The notes under the pieces were generated by a model. The model was given only the letters and a program-made list of their open reading frames with translations, did not search any database and was not told where the DNA came from. Position numbers and translations under genes: made by a program. A stretch of 64,000 nt of DNA, from positions 1-64,000 of the forward strand of contig NZ_JAERRJ010000003.1 of the NCBI RefSeq assembly GCF_016741815.1, given 5' to 3'. This document shows, one piece after another, positions 37,712 through 47,265 of this stretch. Source of the stretch: Nocardia acididurans. GTDB lineage: Bacteria; Actinomycetota; Actinomycetes; Mycobacteriales; Mycobacteriaceae. The first letter of the stretch is position 1. Each line of letters starts with the position of its first letter.

Positions 37712-38989
37712 ATGGGACCGAGACCGGACGGCACGGATGCGCTGCGCCGCAACGCGCACCGCATCCAGCAGGGCGCGGAGCGGGAACAGGGACGGATCTC
37801 CCACGACGGCGTGGATCCGGACTACATCCAGCGCCTGGAGCACTTCGGCGGACTGTCCCACGAGCGGATCCACGAGTGCGTGCAGGCCATGGATCCCGGA
37901 GCCATGCGGGCACTCGCCGAGCTGTGGACCGCCGTGGCCGACAACCTGTCCGGCGCGGTCACCGGACTGCACATGACCATGCAGGGCGCACTGTCGGAGA
38001 GCATGGCCGGGCGGATCGCCACCGCCGCCGAAGCCGCCACCTACGAGTTCATCCAGCAGGCGGTCGATGTCACCGAGGTGGCGCACAGTACCGGGCACCG
38101 GATCGAGGCCGCGGCGTGTGCGGCCGAGGCGCTGCGGAAAACCGTTCCGCCGCCGGTGGATTCGACCGCCGCGGAGCGGGAGGAGCAGTTCCAGCTGGCA
38201 CTCGCGGCGGTGGAGGCCAACTATGTGCCGATCTACCCGGCGGCGGGGTCGCGGGTGCCCGCGTTCGCGCCGATCGAGACAGGTGGTGGCGGCGTCCCGG
38301 GGAGCGCGGGCGGGGATGCCGATCCGGCCGTGCGCTCGGCCGGATCGGGAGCTGTGTTCGTCCCGGCCGGCTCCCGCCATGAATCCCGTTCCAGTGCAGG
38401 GCAGTTGGCAGGTCTTCAGCCGGACGGCACCGGCGGCGGTAACCCGGGTGACGCCGGAACCCACGGCGACCGATCCCACAGCCGCAGCGCCGGGGACGCG
38501 GGCTACTCCGATCCGTCCGGCACCGAAACCCCCTCCCCTGCTTCGGATATCGCGACAACGGCCGCGAGCACCGATGGCGGCCGAGTCCCCGGCCTCGCTA
38601 CGCCGAGCCTCTCAGGGCCACCGTCCGCCCCGGGAGTCTCCGGCCTGCCCAACTCCCCCGGCATACCTTCGCCGCACGACGCGGTCCGTGGCCTGCCCGG
38701 CTCACCGCTCACCGGCACCGCCGCCGCCCCGCCGCTCACCGGCGTGCGAGGCGGCCCCGCCACGATGGGCTGGATGCCCGGCATGTACCCGCCCGGCGCA
38801 CGCGGCGGCCCCGACGAGGACTCGGCCCACCGCACCCCCGACTGGCTGCTCCGGGCCCGGGAGCGGGAGCTCCTCGGCACCCCAGCCGCCACGGTCTCCC
38901 CGGTTCTCGGGGCCGAATTCCCTTCCGCCCGACCCGAATCCGGCGGCAGACCGGCAGACGACACGCCCTCACCCGATCCGAAACGGTAA
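37712..38989 (+). CDS. PPE/EspE-like type VII secretion-associated protein
   Basis: A 425-aa protein with a helical N-terminal half (residues about 45-200: HFGGLSHERIHECVQAMDPGAMRALAELWTAVADNL, then long Ala-rich helices) that resembles the helical hairpin of PPE, EspE or WXG-type ESX substrates. The second half is Gly/Pro/Ser/Ala-rich and looks disordered, with a Gly/Pro-rich tail (WMPGMYPPGARGGPDED). ATG 37712 lies 35 nt after the methyltransferase. No PE or EsxAB pair is visible nearby. The ESX link is by fold pattern only. Confidence 0.65.
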   Translation: MGPRPDGTDALRRNAHRIQQGAEREQGRISHDGVDPDYIQRLEHFGGLSHERIHECVQAMDPGAMRALAELWTAVADNLSGAVTGLHMTMQGALSESMAGRIATAAEAATYEFIQQAVDVTEVAHSTGHRIEAAACAAEALRKTVPPPVDSTAAEREEQFQLALAAVEANYVPIYPAAGSRVPAFAPIETGGGGVPGSAGGDADPAVRSAGSGAVFVPAGSRHESRSSAGQLAGLQPDGTGGGNPGDAGTHGDRSHSRSAGDAGYSDPSGTETPSPASDIATTAASTDGGRVPGLATPSLSGPPSAPGVSGLPNSPGIPSPHDAVRGLPGSPLTGTAAAPPLTGVRGGPATMGWMPGMYPPGARGGPDEDSAHRTPDWLLRARERELLGTPAATVSPVLGAEFPSARPESGGRPADDTPSPDPKR

Positions 38990-38999
38990 GAATGAACGG

Positions 39000-39338
39000 A
39001 TGCGTGAAGAGGTTGTCCCGATCCTGTACGTCACCGACGCCGCCACCGCCGTCGCCTGGTACCGCCGCCTGGGTTTCACCCAGCAGTGGGAGCACCAATA
39101 CGAGCCCGGCCTCCCGCTCTTCGTCGAGGTGGCCCGCGGCGACCTGCGCCTGTTCCTCTCCGAACATCAGGGCGACGCCCGCCCCGACACCCTGATCTAC
39201 ATGTACGTCCGCGACGTCGACGCCATAGCGGCCGAATTCGGCATCACCGTCAACGAGCAACCCTGGGCCCGCGAGGTGGAACTCGTGGACCCGTACGGGA
39301 ACCGCCTGCGCATCGGCACGCCCATCGAGGAGAGCTAG
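39000..39338 (+). CDS. Glyoxalase/bleomycin-resistance family protein
   Basis: A 112-aa VOC-fold protein: [42 protein letters not shown], and [13 protein letters not shown]. The length equals one VOC module; such proteins dimerise and bind drugs or act on small molecules. ATG at 39000. It ends overlapping the convergent glnE stop by 4 nt. The ligand is unknown. Confidence 0.85.
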   Translation: MREEVVPILYVTDAATAVAWYRRLGFTQQWEHQYEPGLPLFVEVARGDLRLFLSEHQGDARPDTLIYMYVRDVDAIAAEFGITVNEQPWAREVELVDPYGNRLRIGTPIEES

Positions 39339-42300
39339 CCGCCGAAGACCCGCTCCACCACGGTTTTGGCGCGGCGGGTGACGCGCATGTAGTGGTCGAG
39401 GAATTCGCTGCCGTCGTCATTGGGCCAACCGGCGACCCGGGCCACCGCGGAGAGCAGACGGCCGGGGCCGGGGAGCTGATCGGCGGGTTTGCCGCGAACC
39501 AGGACCAGAGCATTGCGGGCTTTGGTGGCGGTGAGCCAGGCGTCGCGCAGCAGTGCGGCGTCGGTGGCGTCCACGAGGCCGGATCCCTCGATGACATCGA
39601 GGGATTCGAGGGTGGAGGTGTTGTGCAGCGCCGGGATCTCGTGGGCGTGCTGGAGTTGCAGGAGCTGCACGGTCCATTCGATGTCGGCGAGCCCGCCGCG
39701 ACCGAGTTTGGTGTGGGTGGCAGGGTTCGCGCCGCGCGGGAGGCGTTCGGCGTCGACGCGGGCCTTGATGCGGCGGACCTCGCGAACGCCCTCGGGAGAC
39801 ATGCCGCCCGACGGGTAGCGGACCGGGTCGATGGTGTGCAGGAACCGGGTGCCGAGGTCGGCGTTGCCCGCGGCGAAGCGGGCGCGCAGCAGCGCCTGCA
39901 CCTCCCAGGGCTGGGCCCACTGCTGGTAGTACGCCTTGTAGGCGGCCAGGGTGCGGACCAGGGCGCCGTTGCGGCCCTCCGGGCGCAGGCCCGCGTCGAC
40001 CTGCAGGGGCGGGTCGGTGCTGGGCGCGCCGAGGAGGCGCTGCACCTGTTCGGCCACGCCGATGGCCCACTTCACCGCGACCGTCTCGTCCTCGCCGGGA
40101 CGCGGGTCGCAGACGAACAGGACGTCGGCGTCGGAGCCGTAGCCCAGTTCCATGCCGCCGAGGCGGCCCATGCCGATCACCGCGAAGTCGGCGGGGGCCG
40201 GTTTGCCGAGTTCCGCTTCACTGGCGCGGATCACGGCCTGCAGGGACGCCTCCAGGGTGGCCATCCACACCGAGGACAGGGCCTCGCACACCTGCGGGAC
40301 GTCGAGCAGGCCGAGTACGTCGGCGGAGGCGACGCGGGCCAGTTCGTGCCGGCGCAGGGAGCGCGCGGTGGCGACCGCGCGCTTGGGTTCGTCGTAACGC
40401 CCTGCGCCGGAGAGGATTCCGCGGGCGACGTCGGCGGGCTGGGTGGCCAGCAGCAGCGGGCCGTCGGGGCCGTCGGCGTACATGCGGATGGTTTCGGGGG
40501 CGTTGATGAGCAGGTCCGGCAGATAGGCCGAGGAGCCGAGCACGATCATCAGGCGCTGGGCGATGGCGCCCTCGTCGCGGAGTTCGCGCAGGAACCAGAT
40601 CTCGTTGTCCAGGCCCTCGGAGACGCGCCGGTAGGCGAGCAGGCCCGCGTCGGGATTCGGTGTCTCGCCGAGCCATTCGAGCAGGGTGGGCAGCAGCAGG
40701 GCCTGGATGCGGCCCTTGCGGCCGACCTCGCCGGTGAGCGCCTTCAGATGGCCGAGCGCGTTCTCCGGGGCGGCGTAACCGAGCGCCGCGAGCTGCCGCA
40801 CGGCGGCCTCGGGACTCAGGCGCAGGGCGGCGGCGTCAAGGCGCGCAACGGATTCCAGCAGCGGACGGTAGAAGAGCTTGGCGTGCAGGCGGCGCACCCG
40901 CACGGCATTGCGTTTGATCTCACTGGTGAGCACGCCCACCGCGTCCTGCCGCCCGTCGGGGCGCATGTGGGCCGCGCGGGCCAGCCAGCGCATGCCCTCC
41001 TCGTCGTCGGCGGCGGGCAGGGTGTGGGTGCGCTTGAGCCGCTGCAACTGCAGGCGGTGCTCGAGCAGGCGCAGGAATTCGTAGGAGGCGGTGAGGTTGG
41101 CGGCGTCGTCGCGGCCGACGTAGCCGCCCGCCGCCAGCGCGGTGAGCGCTTCGACGGTGCCCTGCACGTGCAAGGACTCGTCGGCCTTGCCGTGCACCAA
41201 TTGCAGGAGCTGGACGGCGAATTCGACATCGCGCAGGCTGCCGTGCCCGAGTTTGAGCTCGCGCTCGCGCAGATCGGCGGGCACCAGATCCTCGACGCGG
41301 CGGCGCATGGCCTGCACGTCGGCGACGAAGTCGGGGCGCTCGTTGGCCGCCCACACCATCGGCATGAGGGCCGAGCGGTACTGTTCGCCGAGGTCGAGAT
41401 CGCCTGTGGCGGGCCGCATCTTGAGCAGCGCCTGGAATTCCCAGGTGCGCGCCCAGCGCTTGTAGTAGGCGACGTGCGAGTCCAGGGTGCGCACCAGCGC
41501 ACCCGCCTTGCCCTCCGGGCGCAAGGCGGCGTCGACGTCGAAGAAGGCGCTGCTGCCGACGCTCATCATCTCGGCGGCCAGGCGGGTGGCGGTGGTGTCG
41601 GCGGGTTCGGCGACGAACACCACGTCCACGTCGGAGACGTAATTCAGTTCCCGCGCACCGCATTTGCCCATGGCGATGACGGCCAGCCGCACCGGCACCG
41701 GCCGGTCCGGGCACACCCGGGTCACGGCCACCGACAGGGCCGCGGTGAGCGCGGCATCGGCGAGATCGGTGAGATACCAGCCCACCTGCTGGTACGGCAG
41801 CACCGGTTCGTTCTCGACGGTGGCGGCGAGATCGATGGCGGCGAGCAGCATGAGCTGATCGCGATACCGCTTGCGCAGCAACGCGATCGCTTCCGGCCCG
41901 GAGATGCCCGCGCGGAACAGCATGGGTCCGGCGTTCGGACCGTTCTCCGGCCGCGCCTGCACGGCCTCCAGCATCGCCGTGCGCAGTTCGTCGCGGGTGG
42001 GCAGCTCACGCCGCAGCAGCAACCGCCACGCCTGCGGGTCCGCCACCAGATGATCGCCGAACGTGGTCGAGGATCCGATCAGCGCCAGCAACCGCCCGCG
42101 CAGTGCGGTGTTCGTCCGCAGCTCCGAATCCAGGGCGGCCCAGTCGTTTCCGAGCTGCTCCCGCAACCGGATCAGCGTCAGCAGGGCCAGATCGGCATCG
42201 GGTGACCGCGACAGCGCCCACAGCAGGGCGACACTGTCGACGTTGTCCCACGCCAACTCTCGCAGCGAATCGGCCGCCGACGGTTCGAGTAACCCGAGCC

Positions 42301-42346
42301 GTCCGACGCCGGGGACTGCGGAGCGAGTTGTCGGAGGCCGGACCAT
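39335..42346 (-). CDS. glnE: Glutamine synthetase adenylyltransferase/adenylyl-removing enzyme
   Basis: Two-headed regulator that adds AMP to, or removes it from, the Tyr of glutamine synthetase. The 1003-aa product has two nucleotidyltransferase domains, each followed by a helical domain. The N-terminal site is [19 protein letters not shown] (about residue 235) and the C-terminal one is [21 protein letters not shown]. By family knowledge the first removes AMP and the second adds it. The target Tyr406 is present in glnA1, 12 kb away on the other strand. ATG 42346. In M. tuberculosis glnA1 and glnE are direct neighbours. Confidence 0.96.
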   Translation of the reverse strand: MVRPPTTRSAVPGVGRLGLLEPSAADSLRELAWDNVDSVALLWALSRSPDADLALLTLIRLREQLGNDWAALDSELRTNTALRGRLLALIGSSTTFGDHLVADPQAWRLLLRRELPTRDELRTAMLEAVQARPENGPNAGPMLFRAGISGPEAIALLRKRYRDQLMLLAAIDLAATVENEPVLPYQQVGWYLTDLADAALTAALSVAVTRVCPDRPVPVRLAVIAMGKCGARELNYVSDVDVVFVAEPADTTATRLAAEMMSVGSSAFFDVDAALRPEGKAGALVRTLDSHVAYYKRWARTWEFQALLKMRPATGDLDLGEQYRSALMPMVWAANERPDFVADVQAMRRRVEDLVPADLRERELKLGHGSLRDVEFAVQLLQLVHGKADESLHVQGTVEALTALAAGGYVGRDDAANLTASYEFLRLLEHRLQLQRLKRTHTLPAADDEEGMRWLARAAHMRPDGRQDAVGVLTSEIKRNAVRVRRLHAKLFYRPLLESVARLDAAALRLSPEAAVRQLAALGYAAPENALGHLKALTGEVGRKGRIQALLLPTLLEWLGETPNPDAGLLAYRRVSEGLDNEIWFLRELRDEGAIAQRLMIVLGSSAYLPDLLINAPETIRMYADGPDGPLLLATQPADVARGILSGAGRYDEPKRAVATARSLRRHELARVASADVLGLLDVPQVCEALSSVWMATLEASLQAVIRASEAELGKPAPADFAVIGMGRLGGMELGYGSDADVLFVCDPRPGEDETVAVKWAIGVAEQVQRLLGAPSTDPPLQVDAGLRPEGRNGALVRTLAAYKAYYQQWAQPWEVQALLRARFAAGNADLGTRFLHTIDPVRYPSGGMSPEGVREVRRIKARVDAERLPRGANPATHTKLGRGGLADIEWTVQLLQLQHAHEIPALHNTSTLESLDVIEGSGLVDATDAALLRDAWLTATKARNALVLVRGKPADQLPGPGRLLSAVARVAGWPNDDGSEFLDHYMRVTRRAKTVVERVFGG

Positions 42347-42410
42347 GACTTCAAATTACATGTGGGTCCGGACTAACACCGCAAGCAGCTCCCCCTGCAG
42401 CAAACCGTGA

Positions 42411-42440
42411 CAAAAGCCGCGCAGCCGAAGGCCACGCGGC
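42411..42440 (-). terminator. Intrinsic terminator of glnA2
   Basis: Read on the minus strand, GCCGCGTGGCC, loop TTC, GGCTGCGCGGC, followed by TTTTG. It lies 19 bp after the glnA2 stop and before glnE, so the two genes are probably separate transcripts. Confidence 0.8.
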
Positions 42441-42458
42441 ATCGTCACAGCGGCTCTC

Positions 42459-43799
42459 CTACAGGCCCAGGTATTCCTTCAGCTCGTACGGGGTCACCTG
42501 GGCGCGGTAGCCCGCCCACTCGCGGCGCTTGTTGCGCAGGAAGAAGTCGAACACGTGCTCGCCGAGGGTTTCGGCGACCAGCTCGGACTTCTCCATGTTC
42601 TTGAGCGCTTCGTCCAGCGAGGCCGGCAGCTCCCGGAAACCCATGGCGCGGCGCTCGGCCGAGGTCAGCGACCACACGTCGTCCTCCGCCTCCGGCGGCA
42701 GCGTGTAGCCCTTCTCGATACCGCGCAGACCGGCCGCCAGCAGCACCGCGAACGCCAGGTACGGGTTGCAGGCGCTGTCAGGGCTGCGGATCTCGACGCG
42801 ACGCGAGGACGACTTGTTCGGCGTGTACATCGGGACACGCACGAGCGCCGAACGATTCGAGCGACCCCAGGACGCGGCCGTCGGAGCCTCGCCGCCGTGG
42901 ATCAGGCGCTTGTAGGAATTCACCCACTGGTTGGTGACCGCGCTGATCTCGTGCGCGTGCTCGAGAATGCCGGCGATGAACGCCCGCGCGGTCTCCGACA
43001 GGTTGACCGGATCGTCCGGGTCGGCGAAGGCGTTCTGCTCACCCTCGAACAGCGACATGTGGGTGTGCATGGCCGAACCCGGATGATCGGCGAACGGCTT
43101 GGGCATGAAGGTCGCCCGCACGCCCTCGTCGATCGCCACCTCCTTGATGAGGTAGCGGAAGGTCATGACGTTGTCGGCCATGGACAGCGCGTCCGCGTAG
43201 CGCAGGTCGATCTCCTGCTGGCCCGGCGCGCCCTCGTGATGGCTGAATTCCACGGAGATGCCCATGGATTCGAGCGCGTCGATGGCGTGCCGGCGGAAGT
43301 TCGGGGCCTCGTCGTGCACGGCCTGGTCGAAGAAGCCGCCGTTGTCGACCGGGATCGGGCTGGAGCCGTCGTAGGGGCCCGGCTTGATCAGGAAGAACTC
43401 GATCTCCGGATGCACGTAGCAGCTGAAGCCGAGGTCGGCGGCCTTGTTCAGCTGCCGGCGCAGCACGTGCCGCGGATCCGCCCAGGACGGCGAACCGTCG
43501 GGCATGGCGATATCGCAGAACATGCGGGCGGAGTGCTGATGGCCCTTCGACGTCGACCACGGCAGCACCTGGAAGGTGGACGGGTCCGGCTTGGCCACCA
43601 TGTCCGCCTCGGACACGCGGGCAAACCCCTCGATGGCCGAACCGTCGAAGCCGATGCCCTCCTCGAAAGCGCCCTCGAGCTCGGCGGGCGCGATCGCCAC
43701 CGACTTGAGATAGCCCAGGACATCGGTGAACCACAGCCGCACGAAGCGGATGTCGCGCTCTTCGAGCGTGCGGAGGACGAATTCCTTCTGACGGTCCAT
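42459..43799 (-). CDS. glnA2: Glutamine synthetase GlnA2 (type I-like)
   Basis: Second glutamine synthetase-family enzyme, 446 aa. Features: LWFTDVLGYLKSV, GFDGSAIEGFARV, PEIEFFLIKPG, GSAMHTHMSLFEG, SNRSALVRVP and the C-terminal EYLGL. The region that holds the adenylylated Tyr in glnA1 reads EDDVWSLTSAERRAMG here with no Tyr, so control by glnE is not expected. ATG 43799 (MDRQKEFVLRTLEERD). It corresponds to Rv2222c. Its biosynthetic contribution is smaller than that of GlnA1 in M. tuberculosis. A weak GlnR-like pair lies upstream. Confidence 0.94.
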   Translation of the reverse strand: MDRQKEFVLRTLEERDIRFVRLWFTDVLGYLKSVAIAPAELEGAFEEGIGFDGSAIEGFARVSEADMVAKPDPSTFQVLPWSTSKGHQHSARMFCDIAMPDGSPSWADPRHVLRRQLNKAADLGFSCYVHPEIEFFLIKPGPYDGSSPIPVDNGGFFDQAVHDEAPNFRRHAIDALESMGISVEFSHHEGAPGQQEIDLRYADALSMADNVMTFRYLIKEVAIDEGVRATFMPKPFADHPGSAMHTHMSLFEGEQNAFADPDDPVNLSETARAFIAGILEHAHEISAVTNQWVNSYKRLIHGGEAPTAASWGRSNRSALVRVPMYTPNKSSSRRVEIRSPDSACNPYLAFAVLLAAGLRGIEKGYTLPPEAEDDVWSLTSAERRAMGFRELPASLDEALKNMEKSELVAETLGEHVFDFFLRNKRREWAGYRAQVTPYELKEYLGL

Positions 43800-43882
43800 G
43801 ACCGCGAGCGTAAGCACCCGGAGTTAAATCCGTGTTACATGGATGACTCCAACTCGCGGAGAGCTCTCAGGGGCTTCGCCCC

Positions 43883-44014
43883 CGAACCCCCGAAACCCGG
43901 GCGCGGCGGGTCGCGGCCGACCGCGCCGAACCCGCGAAACCCGGGCGCGGCAGGTCACGACCACCCGCGTCGAACCCGCGAAACCCGGGCGCGGCGGGTC
44001 AGGACCACCCGCCT
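43883..44014. repeat. 44-bp tandem repeat, three copies
   Basis: Units start at 43883, 43927 and 43971 with an exact 44-bp period. The core of each is CGAACCCGCGAAACCCGGGC followed by GCGGCGGGTC and a variable CGACC or GGACC end. It begins after CTCAGGGGCTTCGCCCCC, a motif shared with the repeat at 57150. It lies between glnA2 and the upstream hydrolase gene. Confidence 0.85.
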
Positions 44015-44039
44015 TCGGCCCCCGATCCGACCCGGAACC

Positions 44040-45560
44040 TCAGCACGTGAGTCCGGCGGGCGGCTCCTTCAGGTCCACGAGATAGGCGATGACGGGGTCG
44101 TCGACGCACTGGACGCCGTTCAGCGACACCGTGTGCTGGCTGCCCCGGTAGGTGATGAGCGCGCCGCCGAGCTGCTCGGCCAGATCGACGCCGGCCTGGT
44201 AGGGGGTGGCGGGATCGTCGGTGGTGGAGATCACGACCGTCTTGGGCAGGTTCGGGATCGAAATACGGTGCGGGGTGCTGGTATTCGGGACGGGCCAGGT
44301 GGCGCACACCTCCAGCGGGGCCGCGCCGGAGCCGTGGCCGTCGTCGATGAAGGGGGCGACGCGGCGGAATTCGGCGTCCTGCTGGGCGGCGACGGCGCGG
44401 TCGGTGATCGGCGGGTCGTCGGCGCAGCGGATGGCGGTGAACGCGTCGGAGGAGTTGTCGTAGGTGCCGTCCTCGGCGCGGCCGTCGTAGATGTCGGCGA
44501 GCATGAGCAGGCGGTCGCCGTTGCCGGACTTCAACTCGGTCAGGCCCTTGGTGAGCGCGGGCCAGTACCGGTCCGAGTACAGGGTCTGCTGCACGCCGGT
44601 GATGGCGTCACCGTAGGACAGGACACGGCCGTCGGAGGTGGGGACCGGCTTGTCCCACAGCGGGCCGACGAGCTCGCGGAAGCGGGTCACGGCCTGCGCC
44701 GGATCGGTGCCGAGCGGGCAGTCGGGTGCGGTCGCGCAGTCGGTGGCGTAGTTGTCGAACGCCTTCTGGAAGCTGGTGGCCTGCAGCACCGATTCCTTGA
44801 TGGGATCCTGCGCGGGATCCAGCGCACCGTCGAGGACGAGCGCGCGCACCCTGTCCGGGAACTTCTCGGCATAGGTGTAGCCGAGCCGGGTGCCGTACGA
44901 GTAGCCCAGGTAGGTGAGCTTCGGATCGCCCAGCACCGCGCGGATGACGTCCATGTCCTGCACGACTTCCCGCGTGCCGACATTGGCGAGGAAGTCCTTG
45001 CCGGTGCGCTCGACGCACTTCGCGGCGTACTCGCGGTTCTCGGCCTCGGTGGCGGCGATGCCCGCGGGCGAATTGTCCTCGGGCTTCTCGGCCCGTTCGG
45101 CGTCGTTCTCCTTGTCGGTCAGGCATCGGATGGCCGGGAGCGAGTCGCCGGTCCCGCGCGGGTCGAACCCGATCCGATCGAACCGCTCGGCCAGCTGGGT
45201 GTTGTCGCCGATGGTCGCCATGGACAACCCCGGCTGCCCCGGCCCGCCCGGATTCACCAGCAGCGAGCCGATCCGGTCGCCGGTGGCCTTGATGCGTGAG
45301 ATGGCGATGTGCGCGGTGTCCCCGTCCGGCTTCGAATAGTCGACCGGCACGGTCACCCGGGTGCACTGCGCGCCGGACGGTAGTGCGCCATCAGCGAATT
45401 CCGCGCAGCTGCCCCATTTGACGGTCTGGTTGTAGAACCGATCCATCCCCTGCGAGGCAGGCTCCGGGTTTCCCTCAACCGTCGAGCCGGAACACGAGGC
45501 CACCATCATCGCCAACGCCGTCGCCAGCAACGCGGCGCGGCCGGTGCGCACAAAACCCAT
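44040..45560 (-). CDS. Hip1/CaeA-type serine hydrolase lipoprotein
   Basis: Envelope alpha/beta hydrolase/peptidase of 506 aa, like Rv2223c/Rv2224c (the latter is Hip1, a cell-wall serine protease). The N-terminus has a lipobox (MVASC, Cys near 23). Core: PGGPGQPGLSMA oxyanion region, RGTGDS, nucleophile elbow GYSYGTRLGY, acid site TTDDPATPY and His in SQHTVSLNG. The C-terminal TAP-like domain ends in a Cys. The start at ATG 45560 has a weak ribosome site but lies right before the signal peptide. The position next to glnA2 and panB is conserved in mycobacteria, which have two such genes here; only one is present. Confidence 0.9.
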   Translation of the reverse strand: MGFVRTGRAALLATALAMMVASCSGSTVEGNPEPASQGMDRFYNQTVKWGSCAEFADGALPSGAQCTRVTVPVDYSKPDGDTAHIAISRIKATGDRIGSLLVNPGGPGQPGLSMATIGDNTQLAERFDRIGFDPRGTGDSLPAIRCLTDKENDAERAEKPEDNSPAGIAATEAENREYAAKCVERTGKDFLANVGTREVVQDMDVIRAVLGDPKLTYLGYSYGTRLGYTYAEKFPDRVRALVLDGALDPAQDPIKESVLQATSFQKAFDNYATDCATAPDCPLGTDPAQAVTRFRELVGPLWDKPVPTSDGRVLSYGDAITGVQQTLYSDRYWPALTKGLTELKSGNGDRLLMLADIYDGRAEDGTYDNSSDAFTAIRCADDPPITDRAVAAQQDAEFRRVAPFIDDGHGSGAAPLEVCATWPVPNTSTPHRISIPNLPKTVVISTTDDPATPYQAGVDLAEQLGGALITYRGSQHTVSLNGVQCVDDPVIAYLVDLKEPPAGLTC

Positions 45561-45725
45561 CCCACGATCGTGCCAGTCCCGCCGCCGCGCGCCGTCAGCG
45601 CCCGGCGGCTGTGAGCAATCCCATCCCCGACCGGGGTTAATCGCGGCTGCGACCGGTGGCACACTGGGGTTGTCACATCTACCCGGGGACCCGCTACGGG
45701 CCTCGAGGACGACGAAAGAGGGACG

Positions 45726-46601
45726 ATGATGTCCGTATCCGATGCGGCTGGAACGTTTCAGGAGACCCCTGCCTACGGTGCCGCCGAGGCTCCGAAGACG
45801 CCCGCGAAGCGCAAGACACGGGTGCAGCATCTGCAGCAGATGAAGCAGGCCGGCGAGAAGTGGTCGATGCTCACGGCGTACGACTACTCCACGGCCCGGC
45901 TGTTCGAAGAGGCCGGGATTCCGGTGCTGCTGGTCGGCGATTCCGCCGCGAATGTGGTGTACGGCTACGACACCACCGTGCCGATCACCGTGGACGAGTT
46001 GATTCCACTGGTGCGCGGTGTGGTGCGGGGCGCGCCGCACGCCCTGGTGGTGGCGGATCTGCCGTTCGGTTCCTACGAGTCCTCGCCGGAGCAGGCGCTC
46101 GCGACCGCTGTCCGGTTCATGAAGGAGACGGGCGCGCACGCGGTGAAGCTGGAGGGTGGCGAGCGGGTCGCCGACACCATTCACAAGCTGACCGCCGCGG
46201 GCATTCCGGTGATGGCGCATATCGGTTTCACGCCGCAGTCGGTCAACACCCTGGGCGGTTTCCGGGTGCAGGGTCGTGGCGACGGGGCCGAGCAGCTCAT
46301 CGCCGACGCCATCGCCGTGCAGGAGGCCGGGGCGTTCTCGGTCGTCATGGAGATGGTGCCCGCGGAGCTGGCCGGTCAGGTCACCCGCAAGCTGACCATC
46401 CCGACGGTCGGCATCGGCGCGGGCGCGGAATGCGACGCGCAGGTGCTGGTCTGGCAGGACATGGCCGGTTGCACCTCCGGCAAGACCGCCAAGTTCGTGA
46501 AGAAGTTCGCCCAGGTGGGTGACGAATTGCGTTCCGCCGCAGCCACTTACGCGGACGAAGTGCGGCGCGGCGTGTTCCCCGGCCCGGAGCACAGCTTCTG
46601 A
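45726..46601 (+). CDS. panB: 3-methyl-2-oxobutanoate hydroxymethyltransferase
   Basis: First committed step of pantothenate synthesis, adding a hydroxymethyl group to ketoisovalerate. The 291-aa product has [37 protein letters not shown] (Asp metal ligand), [28 protein letters not shown] sequence ([11 protein letters not shown]) and [20 protein letters not shown]. An extra N-terminal tail of about 30 residues precedes the barrel. GAGGG precedes the ATG-ATG pair. Corresponds to Rv2225. A terminator follows. Confidence 0.96.
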   Translation: MMSVSDAAGTFQETPAYGAAEAPKTPAKRKTRVQHLQQMKQAGEKWSMLTAYDYSTARLFEEAGIPVLLVGDSAANVVYGYDTTVPITVDELIPLVRGVVRGAPHALVVADLPFGSYESSPEQALATAVRFMKETGAHAVKLEGGERVADTIHKLTAAGIPVMAHIGFTPQSVNTLGGFRVQGRGDGAEQLIADAIAVQEAGAFSVVMEMVPAELAGQVTRKLTIPTVGIGAGAECDAQVLVWQDMAGCTSGKTAKFVKKFAQVGDELRSAAATYADEVRRGVFPGPEHSF

Positions 46602-46627
46602 TCCGAGCCTGTTCGAGGCCCGAGCCG

Positions 46628-46664
46628 AGCGCCCTTCGCGAACTGTCGCGGAGGGCGCTTTCGC
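46628..46664 (+). terminator. Intrinsic terminator of panB
   Basis: Stem AGCGCCCTTCGCGA (46628-46641) with TCGCGGAGGGCGCT (46646-46659), with one G-T pair, followed by TTCGCGTT. Confidence 0.8.
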
Positions 46665-46788
46665 GTTCCGGCCGCCCGGTTCATAGCCGGTAGCTATCGA
46701 ATCGCCACCGGCCGCTCTCTTCACAGACCTCCGTCAGGATTTGGTGGCAGAGTGGGGGTTCACGAGCCGGAACGACCAGAGGGAAGCT

Positions 46789-47265
46789 ATGCATCGCCGT
46801 TGGATGAGCAGTCGCCGGGTCCGGCGCGCTCCGCTCCTGATCGCCGCCGCCGGAATCGTCGCCCTGACCGCCGCGTGCGGGGGCACGAACTCCGGGTCCG
46901 CGCAGCCGAGCGGATCGACCGCGCCGAACACCAGCGCACCGGGCACCACCACGCCGGGCAAGACCACCCCGAACACGGGCAGCGGCACCGGCAACCAGGT
47001 GACGGTGTCCGACGCGGCCGCCACCCAGCTGTGCGACATGCTGCGTCCGCAGCTCTCCGACTGGCGGGTGCAGGGTCCGACGCTGGGCAAGATCGCCTAC
47101 AACACCACCGTGCACGAGTGGGCCGTCCGCAACGGCGGCATCAACCTGCAGGTGCTCGGCGACAAGGATGTGATCGACCGGATCACCGTCGCCAACTGCT
47201 CGGATGTGCGTGATCAGGCGCTGTCCGCGCTGGAGATGCAGTCGATGGCCGCGGGGCTGCTCTGA
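46789..47265 (+). CDS. Small lipoprotein of unknown function
   Basis: A 158-aa secreted lipoprotein: basic start (MHRRWMSSRRVRRAPLL), hydrophobic segment and lipobox LTAAC, then a Ser/Thr/Pro/Gly linker (about 35-65). A folded domain with two Cys (LCDMLRPQLSDWRV and ANCSDVRDQAL) follows. GAGGGAAG precedes the ATG. Its TGA overlaps the ATG of the prolyl iminopeptidase gene by one base, so the two are coupled. I do not recognise the domain. Confidence 0.8.
   Translation: MHRRWMSSRRVRRAPLLIAAAGIVALTAACGGTNSGSAQPSGSTAPNTSAPGTTTPGKTTPNTGSGTGNQVTVSDAAATQLCDMLRPQLSDWRVQGPTLGKIAYNTTVHEWAVRNGGINLQVLGDKDVIDRITVANCSDVRDQALSALEMQSMAAGLL

Noticed and set aside
39086..42205. 1039-aa open frame on the plus strand
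   Set aside because: Antisense to glnE; composition is that of a GC shadow frame.
42555..45299. 914-aa open frame on the plus strand
   Set aside because: Antisense to glnA2 and the Hip1-type gene, crossing the intergenic repeats.
45561..46724. N-terminal extension of the Hip1-type gene
   Set aside because: The frame stays open but runs antisense through panB; the signal peptide starts at 45560.
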